Source: Archivesica marissinica
Lineage: Eukaryota; Mollusca; Bivalvia; Venerida; Vesicomyidae
Direction: 5' to 3'
Assembly (NCBI GenBank): GCA_014843695.1
Contig: CM026390.1
Span: 13,618,904 to 13,682,903, forward strand
DNA: 64,000 nt
How positions within the stretch are numbered: the first letter of the stretch is position 1; each line of letters opens with the position of its first letter. Below, piece by piece: positions 33,568-43,039 of the stretch. A program made the translations under genes and the position numbers. The notes under the pieces are model-generated. The model saw nothing but the letters and a program-made list of their open reading frames with translations, had not been told where the DNA came from and did not search any database.

Positions 33568-33626
33568 CATGGATGCGAGATCGAATACAACTTCTATAGA
33601 AATTTAGACGCTATTTGAAATCATGG

Positions 33627-33775
33627 TTTAACCCATAGCCTGTCGAATAAATTGGACGGAATGTGCAAACAATATAGATCCAGATCTATGTTCTTGCTAT
33701 TCAGACAAGTGTTTTAAGCTCCATTATCCGAATAGCAAACAACATAGAGCCTGATCAGATGGCACATTATGTGGT
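33627..33775 (+). mobile_element. TTAA-2 fragment
   Basis: Starts tttaacccatagcctgtcga and contains gcaaacaatatagatcc and gcaaacaacatagagcc. It runs directly into the 36-bp array at 33775. Confidence 0.55.
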
Positions 33776-34225
33776 GAGCTATAAAAGTGTAGTATGCTGG
33801 CTATATGTGGGGAGATATAAAGGTGTTGTATGCTGGCTATATGTGGGGAGCTATAAAGGTGTGGTATGCTGGCTATATGTGGGGAGATATAAAGGTGGTG
33901 TATGCTGGCTATATGTGGGGAGATATAAAGGTGGTGTATGCTGGCTATATGTGGGGAGATATAAAGGTGTTGTATGCTGGCTATATGTGGGGAGATATAA
34001 AGGTGTTGTATGCTGGCTATATGTGGGGAGATATAAGGTGTGTATGCTGGCTATATGTGGGAGTATAAAGGTGTATGCTGTATATGTGGGGAGATATAAA
34101 GGTGTTGTATCTGGCTATATGTGGGGAGTATAAAGGTGTGTATGCTGGCTATATGTGGGGAGATATAAAGGTGTGGTATGCTGGCTATATGTGTGGAGCT
34201 GTAAAGGTGTTGTATATTGGCTATA
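33775..34225. repeat. 36-bp array, ~12 units
   Basis: gtatgctggctatatgtggg+gagatataaaggtgtt; it begins within a TTAA-2 fragment. Confidence 0.92.
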
Positions 34226-34286
34226 AAGCAGCTGTATGTTATCTTAATCTAGATTATTATAATGGAGAGGGATCCTATAGTACCAT

Positions 34287-34375
34287 GGGGGGGGGGGTAA
34301 ACAACTTTAAGCGACGAGTCCAGTAGTGGGACACGCATTGTTTTTCATGGGGTTTGGGGTTTACCCCCCCCCCCC
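34287..34375. other. G-run/C-run inverted repeat
   Basis: Eleven G followed by taaac (34287-34302) and gttta followed by twelve C (34359-34375) are perfectly complementary over 16 bp around a 56-nt loop. The flanks 34226-34286 and 34376-34924 hold no recognised gene. Confidence 0.7.
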
Positions 34376-34924
34376 AAGACTTTTTTAAAACCTCAACGCC
34401 TGGACGCCTTAGATGCTTTGCATCAATACATTTCTTGTGAATATAATATTATCAATTGTATATATTTAATTAAATATATATAAAAGTAGGCGACAATCAT
34501 ATACTGGGTTAAATTTGTAATAATATAGTCTTCTATTTGGTCATAATGTGGATTCATCTCTGCAAATTTAGGGGTGCATATGCATCAATCACACCCCCAC
34601 TGTGTATGGGCCTGCTTTATACATGGTGTTTGGAGCCCAATGGATAAAATCTCAAGCTCCTGTGGTTACAGTTACAGCGTGTCATGATCTCTCATGTTTA
34701 CATATTAACCCAAAATCACTTAAAATAAATGATGAGTCATGGTGACTGGGAATGGCTTGGATTATTTATACTATCACCTGTACATTCATATGAACAGATT
34801 AGATAGCTACCGGTATATACTTGTACAGTACACATGACTGCAAGTGATACTTAACAACGCCCTTTAAGAATTCATGACCCGATTGAGATAGTCACAGTGT
34901 CACTTTCTTCTTCCTTGTTTCTCT

Positions 34925-35169
34925 CAACTTTCTTTATTTTACAACGATTGCGAAGCAAGTTCGAACAACTTATACTAATCACTCTCGTTGGAGCAGATGA
35001 ATGAGTAAATGTAGTCATTCGTGTGGGAGGAAATCGGAGTACCCGGAGAAAATCCACCTGTCCGATCTGGCGACCACCATACAATCTCACATTCTGCCCG
35101 TTCCGAGGATCGAACCCGGGTTGCATTGGTGAGAAGCGAGCGTGCTAACCACTGCGCTAATCGGACAGC
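34925..35169 (-). mobile_element. SINE-4 copy
   Basis: Full-length minus-orientation copy from cgattagcgcagtggttagc to the taaaataaag tail. Confidence 0.82.
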
Positions 35170-35615
35170 ACAGTGTCACTTACCGGCACCTAACTCTACT
35201 GTACTAGTTTTATTTTCATGATTCACCGATTCAGTCACTTTCACCCTTTCATATAGAACAAAAAGAAAAGTAAATTTAATTAGTCCACAAATTCTAGCAA
35301 AATGTAAATTACGATCCTTCTCGAATTCCAACGTAATTCTGCAAAATCTCATGCAATTACTAAGTAAATCTGGTAATATCATCATACAGCGTATACTGTA
35401 ACACACGCCTTTTCTCGCGACGAATGCTGCCTAACACTGTGAATGCGCATGCCCATATAACTGAATCTAGACATGATCGAGAGCGGTTCCTGCCAAACAT
35501 GACACAATAGCATTTTACCGCATACGTAATCTACCGTGTAGTGGAGCAGCAAACTTTTATGCACAAGATGCAGTTTAGCCCAGAAGCAATTTCCCAATAA
35601 ATGTATCATAGAGAT

Positions 35616-35918
35616 GATCAGTAATCCAATGAGACCTCTCCTGTCAATCATGGTCACATATAGTTTGGAGTATGCTGGAATGCTATATGAGTTGTATATT
35701 ACACCATGTCGCAGGTGGATCAGTAATCCAATGAGACCTCTCCTGTCAATCATGGACACATATAGCTTGGAGTATGCTGGAATGCTATATGAGTTGTATA
35801 TTACACCATGTCGCAGGTGGATCAGTAATCCAGTGAGACCTCTCCTGTCAATCATGGACACATATAGCTTGGAGTATGCTGGAATGCTATATGAGTTGTA
35901 TATTACACCATGTCGCAG
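35616..35918. repeat. 102-bp tandem repeat, 3 units
   Basis: gatcagtaatccaatgagac ... acaccatgtcgcaggtg, starts at 35616, 35718 and 35820. The SINE-1 at 35918 joins exactly at the end. Confidence 0.92.
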
Positions 35919-36074
35919 ACGGATCTGTAGTCTGACCCTAATAAAATGGATAGTCTTTCTGATGGGACGTTAAAACGAGGTCTTGTGTCGGTGCTGTACA
36001 CCGTGCACGTAAAAGAACCAGGAGACTCTGGGCAACCGGTAGCGATGATAAATAAATGTAAAACACACACACGA
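35918..36074 (+). mobile_element. SINE-1 copy with most of the tRNA head deleted
   Basis: gacggatctgtagt is joined directly to ctgaccctaataaaatgg; body and acac tail are present. Confidence 0.78.
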
Positions 36075-36339
36075 AAACAAATTATTTTAAATGAACAACT
36101 GTAACCACTCAGCCAGGGAGCTTAGGCCCCTAATTTCAAAAATGTCTTGCAATGACACAATTCTAAATAAAATTCCATGACAATTTTCCAGAGTTTTCAA
36201 AACACATTTAATGAATTGTCTTCTCCTTCAATTATTTCAACTACGGTATTTATAGCCTTTATTTTACCCAGCATGCAAAGAGTAAATCCTCTAATTTAAG
36301 AATTCAAACAATTGACCTTTCTGCCGATTTTGATTGACA

Positions 36340-36420
36340 GCTGGCGTTAGCCAATCGCATCGCACCATTCGCGCACACCCCCGGCAACGGTTTATCGCCG
36401 CCATCTTGTTAGACAAACAA
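36340..36420 (+). promoter_or_regulatory. GC-rich promoter-like patch with CCAAT and YY1-type site
   Basis: A GC-rich, CpG-containing island in AT-rich DNA. It holds GCCAATCG (CCAAT box) and GCCGCCATCTTG, which matches the YY1/initiator-type element common at animal TATA-less start sites. It lies ~90 bp upstream of the first THAP-like start and may have been its promoter. A similar GCCATTTTG occurs at 38369. Confidence 0.35.
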
Positions 36421-36503
36421 TGCATATTAGACACACTAGTAACGAGTAGACAAATTTGAAAAGGCGTGAATTTGATCGAAAATACGGGTTTAAAATTGTT
36501 TTA

Positions 36504-36554
36504 ATGATGTTGAAAATGTGTAGCTTTGGTGTGTGGGTTAGTTATAGTACAAAA
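36504..36554 (+). pseudogene. Second, more degraded THAP-like start
   Basis: ATG-ATG then TTG AAA ATG TGT AGC TTT GGT GTG TGG gives MLKMCSFGVW, similar base by base to the first codons of the THAP remnant 0.5 kb downstream (MVKICSYGLC), with the second Cys changed to Trp and a stop soon after. It may be a duplicated and decayed copy. Confidence 0.3.
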
Positions 36555-37024
36555 TGATACAAATCTAAAAGTGTGTATATGAACCACAAAATACCAGTTA
36601 GCTGCTTTAAAAACAATGCATCTATAAAAACACCGACTGACCCCATATAGTCATTCTTTTCTCACAAACACAGCAATCAAATTTAAGCGTGTCACACTGT
36701 TTATTGGGAGTAATCAACAACTTACCGACTAACGGTACATCACAGAGACCACCGACTTATAATACCCGATAGGGGCCTACTGCTATTATCAAGATCAAAG
36801 TATTTCACATCGGAATTTAGCACTGATTGTGCTAATTGGTCAATTATAAAATGTGTGCACATAATTATATAATTGATTACTACACCGAGTCATTGTTTTA
36901 TCGTTCTGTTAGACAAACGAGTTATGTAGTAAAATTTTAATCAAATCTGATAACGAGTGATCGTGATCTGAAATTATTTTTTGAAAAATAATTACAAATT
37001 AATTAATGCTGTCTGTCATTGACA

Positions 37025-37226
37025 ATGGTGAAAATATGTAGTTACGGGCTGTGTGACAGTGATAGTAGATATCCAGATCGATTGATAGGTGACGTTAAAT
37101 TCGTGCCATTTCCAAAACCTAAGACAAATCTTGAAAAAATGTCTAAGGTGGATTAAGTTGTGTGAACGACCAAACGACCAGCTGAATACATCCAAAATTA
37201 ATGCAAACAGATAAATTTGCACAAAA
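37025..37226 (+). pseudogene. Broken THAP zinc-finger exon
   Basis: ATG followed by MVKICSYGLC (C-x4-C), then KFVPFPKPKT, the F-x-x-F-P region of THAP domains. A run of six A at ~37133-37138 then shifts the frame; one base fewer gives CLRWIKLCERP with the conserved THAP tryptophan. The shifted frame continues to ICTK, which would lead into the C-x2-H pair, but meets TAA at 37212-37214 where Tyr is expected. The block ends at a consensus donor (gtaagt, 37227). Its length, 202 bp, is 67 codons plus one base, which fits a single inserted base. THAP domains bind DNA and are common in P-element-like transposases and their derivatives. It is probably a decayed transposon-related gene; a sequencing indel could explain the shift but not the stop. 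Confidence 0.6.
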
Positions 37227-37830
37227 GTAAGTTGAAATTAAGTTATTTATGCATAATAAAATATTTCGAAAAAATATATTCTGCATTAATAGATCTACCG
37301 TTCACAAGAGATATGTGAGTATAGTGGTGATTATACATGTGGTTCATACATATTGTCGTGGATGGTGGACTAGGGATCAGATAGTAGTAATAGTACCCAT
37401 GCATGTGCAGAGCTGTGGTATTCCCATATTAGCTCAGTGAACGTACTGGTGTTCAGTTTTTGGGCCTAATGTTCGAGTCTTCTAGGAGGCATAGGGTCGA
37501 ATCTCAAGACGGTGGCATATTTCATTTCTTTTGATGTCAAAGTTGACACGATGTGGTTGTTCACTCTTCCGTTGACTGCGCAAGCATTTACCACGAACAC
37601 TTAACACTCCTCATCCGTTAAATATATCTGTACTTTAGAGAAATAACCTTCACACCTGCGTCTATTATGAGATGGGCTGTTGACAAATTAATCAATTACT
37701 GGAGAATATATTATTTTTCACACCTTGATTGGTCGGCTCAAACATTTGTGATGCTGGCTTGTATGCCCATGCTTTATCAGCTTTAGAGCTGAGCCGTGCC
37801 ATATGTCCAAGCCCTTGAATCATGTATAAA

Positions 37831-37838
37831 TATCATGC
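37831..37838 (+). promoter_or_regulatory. TATA box before the 37864 ORF
   Basis: TATAAATA lies about 30 bp upstream of the pyrimidine-rich stretch leading to the ATG at 37864. The spacing suits a core promoter for a short 5' leader. Confidence 0.35.
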
Positions 37839-37863
37839 TCTTCACATCAATTTCATTACAACC

Positions 37864-38001
37864 ATGGCGTCTATTATTCCATGCGTTTTTTGCTCTCGTC
37901 ACGTTTCCAGCCATATGCATGCTCTTAGCTGCGATAAGTGCCACCGTTGGAATCATCGAAAATGCGGAATGATTTATTTATTTATCCCCCATTCACTTTA
38001 A
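37864..38001 (+). pseudogene. Short zinc-finger-like ORF, probable truncated transposon-type N-terminus
   Basis: 45 codons beginning MASIIPCVFC (C7-x2-C10), with His residues at 13, 17 and 19, then CDKCHRWNHRKCG (C23, C26, H27, H31, C34). The C-x2-C...C-x2-C-H-R-W-x-H-R-x-C pattern resembles the PHD-like finger at the start of many invertebrate transposase/FLYWCH-type proteins. After MIYLF the reading frame runs into AT-rich sequence and stops, so only the N-terminal finger survives. Either a truncated copy or a first exon whose donor I cannot identify. Confidence 0.4.
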
Positions 38002-39431
38002 TTAATCTTGATTAGTGGCCTGAAACCTAGATAGATAATCACTCCTGGTATGGCAAACACATGGCTACATAGTCCCATTCATAATTGTGTCTAATTACCT
38101 AAATAGCTAATAATAGCATTATTTATAATGGGCCTGTATAGTGCAGTACTATATATATATATATAAAATACGAACCTGTGATTATACGAATGCACTAGTA
38201 TACGAAACTACCATTAGACGAACAAGGGATTATACGAAATCACCTGAATTCACCTAAAACCCTTGCCTTCTTGCTTTCAACAAGATATTCTTATCTGGGT
38301 GAAATAAAACCGAGAAATTCGAAGGAATTTTATCTAGATTAACTCGATGCAGGTCTGCGTTAGACGCCATTTTGTTAGATAGCTTGTCTCGCGTGGTTAC
38401 AGCGAGCAACTGTAACTATGGGGGGGTGCCTAAGTAGCGTTTGCAGAAAGGTCAATTAAATGTACATTCATTGTAAACAAACATATAGAGGTCACATGGT
38501 AAGAACTGTTTTTCACGACATCTTGGTAGCTAGAAATTGTAGTATTATGTGCTTAACCCATTTCATTCTGGATACATTTAAAGTCTTTTGCAAACAACCT
38601 AGATCCAGATCAGCATGCAGCGTCACGCAGGATCTATGTTGTTTGCTACATAGCCAAGTGTCTTAGCAAGATCATCTGAATAGCAAACAGCATAGAGCCT
38701 GATCAGACTGCCCGTTCTGTGGCGGCTGATATGGTTCTTTGTTCTTTGCAGATACCATTTGAATGGTATCCAGAATCAAATGGGTTAATTAGAAAAAGAT
38801 TAGAAGCATTGGTTATTGTCTTCTATATATTGATTATTCTATACGAAGTTAATCAGATTTTAAGCAGAATTTGGAAGATTTTTCAATAAATGGAATGTGT
38901 TTTGTTAATTATTTGAAAATTACCCCACCCCCTCTACAAAATCACATTAACTTTATAATTGGTAGCTTACTAAAGTTTAACACTGGGAATTTGCAAATAT
39001 GTTTAATTTTACATTTAAAGAAAACAAGATTTAAATTAATGACATGCATAAAGACACTTTAATATAAACCAAGGATGAACTATTTATTATCTACTTCATT
39101 CATGTACATTGTATTCTTGGAATTGTATAAATATGTCAAATTCAAGCAATTGCACATCACTGTCTTGATATACATGGAAATTACAAAATAAAAACAAACA
39201 TCTTCCATGAATTTGCGTCACTTCACATACCAAGAAAGTATATATACATCACAACCACATTCCAATTTTTTGCTCCACAAAGATGATTGACACCTGGAAT
39301 TGGCTTTCACAGAATGGCATGAAATACATTTAAAAAATTCAAGCATAATTCAATTTCAAGCAGAACCATGAACATTGAAATAATATTTTTTACCAATCTA
39401 TCTTTTTAATAACGCTAAAATTAATAACAAT
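38002..39431. other. No gene seen apart from TTAA-2
   Basis: 38150-38260 has an AT dinucleotide run and several ttatacgaa/tatacgaa words; 38789-39431 is AT-rich with no recognisable feature. Confidence 0.4.
38553..38788 (+). mobile_element. TTAA-2 element, best copy
   Basis: Flanked by TTAA on both sides with inverted ends CCCATTTCATTCTGG and CCAGAATCAAATGGG; internal gcaaacaacctagatccagatc and gcaaacagcatagagcctgatc. No coding capacity. It shares TTAACCCATT with TTAA-1 but the body is unrelated. Confidence 0.75.
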
Positions 39432-39660
39432 AGTCCAGGGCTCATTCTAGAGGGTGTCGCCCTTGGGACCCTGACTTCGCCCCCTGGGGACCCTGACTTC
39501 GCCCCCTGGGGACCCTGACTTCGCCCCCTGGGGACCCTGACTTCGCCCCCTGGGGACCCTGACTTTGCCCCCTGGGAACCCCACTTCTCCCTACAGTTTT
39601 CAGACAAAATATTGTCCAGTAAGATACACTGGACATTGTAAAGCACGTGTATTCAAATAT
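39432..39660 (+). repeat. R1 copy with internal 22-bp expansion
   Basis: The R1 segment gaccctgacttcgccccctggg is repeated about five times (39470-39580), then the rest of R1 follows. Confidence 0.75.
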
Positions 39661-39663
39661 GAT

Positions 39664-42532
39664 ATTTAACCCAAGTAACTGACATGGACTGGTGCAGGAT
39701 ATTTAACCCATTCAACCCCAGGTAACTGACATGGACTGGTGCAGGATATTTAACCCATTCAACCCCAGGTAACTGACATGGACTGGTGCAGGATATTTAA
39801 CCCATTCAACACCAAGTAACTGACATGGACTGGTGCAGGATATTTAACCCATTCAACACCAAGTAACTGACATGGACTGGTGCAGGATATTTAACCCATT
39901 CAACACCAAGTAACTGACATGGACTGGTGCAGGATATTTAACCCATTCAACACCAAGTAACTGACATGGACTGGTGCATGATATTTAACCCATTCAACAC
40001 CAAGTAACTGACATGGACTGGTGCAGGATATTTAACCCATTCAACACCAAGTAACTGACATGGACTGGTGCAGGATATTTAACCCATTCAACACCAAGTA
40101 ACTGACATGGACTGGTGCAGGATATTTAACCCATTCAACACCAAGTAACTGACATGGACTGGTGCAGGATATTTAACCCATTCAACACCAAGTAACTGAC
40201 ATGGACTGGTGCAGGATATTTAACCCATTCAACACCAAGTAACTGACATGGACTGGTGCAGGATATTTAACCCATTCAACACCAAGTAACTGACATGGAC
40301 TGGTGCAGGATATTTAACCCATTCAACACCAAGTAACTGACATGGACTGGTGCATGATATTTAACCCATTCAACACCAAGTAACTGACATGGACTGGTGC
40401 ATGATATTTAACCCATTCAACACCAAGTAACTGACATGGACTGGTGCATGATATTTAACCCATTCAACACCAAGTAACTGACATGGACTGGTGCATGATA
40501 TTTAACCCATTCAACACCAAGTAACTGACATGGACTGGTGCATGATATTTAACCCATTCAACACCAAGTAACTGACATGGACTGGTGCATGATATTTAAC
40601 CCATTCAACACCAAGTAACTGACATGGACTGGTGCATAAACCCATTCAACACCAAGTAACTGACATGGACTGGTGCATAACCCATTCAACACCAAGTAAC
40701 TGACATGGACTGGTGCATAACCCATTCAACACCAAGTAACTGACATGGACTGGTGCATAACCCATTCAACACCAAGTAACTGACATGGACTGGTGCATGA
40801 TATTTAACCCATTCAACACCAAGTAACTGACATGGACTGGTGCATAACCCATTCAACACCAAGTAACTGACATGGACTGGTGCATGATATTTAACCTATT
40901 CAACACCAAGTAACTGACATGGACTGGTGCATGATATTTAACCCATTCAACACCAAGTAACTGACATGGACTGGTGCATGATATTTAACCCATTCAACAC
41001 CAAGTAACTGACATGGACTGGTGCATGATATTTAACCCATTCAACACCAAGTAACTGACATGGACTGGTGCATGATATTTAACCCATTCAACACCAAGTA
41101 ACTGACATGGACTGGTGCATGATATTTAACCCATTCAACACCAAGTAACTGACATGGACTGGTGCATGATATTTAACCCATTCAACACCAAGTAACTGAC
41201 ATGGACTGGTGCATGATATTTAACCCATTCAACACCAAGTAACTGACATGGACTGGTGCATGATATTTAACCCATTCAACACCAAGTAACTGACATGGAC
41301 TGGTGCATGATATTTAACCCATTCAACACCAAGTAACTGACATGGACTGGTGCATGATATTTAACCCATTCAACACCAAGTAACTGACATGGACTGGTGC
41401 ATGATATTTAACCCATTCAACACCAAGTAACTGACATGGACTGGTGCATGATATTTAACCCATTCAACACCAAGTAACTGACATGGACTGGTGCATGATA
41501 TTTAACCCATTCAACACCAAGTAACTGACATGGACTGGTGCATGATATTTAACCCATTCAACACCAAGTAACTGACATGGACTGGTGCATGATATTTAAC
41601 CCATTCAACACCAAGTAACTGACATGGACTGGTGCATGATATTTAACCCATTCAACACCAAGTAACTGACATGGACTGGTGCATGATATTAACCCATTCA
41701 ACACCAAGTAACTGACATGGACTGGTGCATGATATTTAACCCATTCAACACCAAGTAACTGACATGGACTGGTGCATGATATTAACCCATTCAACACCAA
41801 GTAACTGACATGGACTGGTGCATGATATTTAACCCATTCAACACCAAGTAACTGACATGGACTGGTGCATGATATTTAACCCATTCAACACCAAGTAACT
41901 GACATGGACTGGTGCATGATATTTAACCCATTCAACACCAAGTAACTGACATGGACTGGTCCATGATATTTAACCCATTCAACACCAAGTAACTGACATG
42001 GACTGGTCCATGATATTTAACCCATTCAACACCAAGTAACTGACATGGACTGGTCCATGATATTTAACCCATTCAACACCAAGTAACTGACATGGACTGG
42101 TCCATGATATTTAACCCATTCAACACCAAGTAACTGACATGGACTGGTCCATGATATTTAACCCATTCAACACCAAGTAACTGACATGGACTGGTCCATG
42201 ATATTTAACCCATTCAACACCAAGTAACTGACATGGACTGGTCCATGATATTAACCCATTCAACACCAAGTAACTGACATGGACTGGTCCATGATATTTA
42301 ACCCATTCAACACCAAGTAACTGACATGGACTGGTCCATGATATTTAACCCATTCAACACCAAGTAACTGACATGGACTGGTCCATGATATTTAACCCAT
42401 TCAACACCAAGTAACTGACATGGACTGGTCCATGATATTTAACCCATTCAACACCAAGTAACTGACATGGACTGGTCCATGATATTTAACCCATTCAACA
42501 CCAAGTAACTGACATGGACTGGTCCATGATAT
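39664..42532 (-). repeat. 47-bp TTAA-1-derived satellite, ~61 units
   Basis: Unit taacccattcaacaccaagt+aactgacatggactggtgca+tgatatt, the reverse complement of the array at 7 kb. Unit variants fall in blocks: gtgcagg (to ~40.3 kb), gtgcatg (to ~41.95 kb) and gtccatg (to the MITE). Short units lacking tgatattt cluster at 40.63-40.86 kb. Confidence 0.95.
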
Positions 42533-42774
42533 TTAACCCATTCAACACCAAGTAACTGACATGGACTGGTGCATGATATTTTCAGACCAATAAATTAATA
42601 AGAAAATTACATTTGGACCAGTTCATTTATCAAAATAGGTAATTTTTGTCTAAAAATAGTAATAATACTAGCAAAAAGTGCAGATCCTGATGAGACGGCT
42701 CGTCACGAGCCGGCTCAACTGGATCTACACTTTTTATAAGCCTATTGAGAGGTCTGTGGTGTTGAAAGGGTTAA
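42533..42774 (-). mobile_element. TTAA-1 MITE copy at the end of the large array
   Basis: Minus-orientation copy with hairpin; its left terminus is the last unit of the array 39664-42532. Confidence 0.88.
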
Positions 42775-42815
42775 TGGTCATACTGTGTATTTTAACCATA
42801 TTATGTTGATTTTTT

Positions 42816-43039
42816 TTAACCCTTTCAACATTACAGACCTCTAAATAGGCCTACAAAAAGTGTATATTCAGATGAGCAATCATCAGGATCTGCACTTTTT
42901 TTGCCAATAATATTACTATTTCTAGACAAAATTACCCATTTTGATAAATGAACTGGTCCAAATGTAATTTTCTTATTAATTTATTGGTCTAAATATCATA
43001 CACCAGTCCATGTCAGTTACTTGGTGTTAAATGGGTTAA
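42816..43039 (+). mobile_element. TTAA-1 MITE copy at the start of the forward array
   Basis: Plus-orientation copy with the hairpin partly deleted (cagatgagcaatcatcagg); its right terminus continues as the array 43040-45231. Confidence 0.86.
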
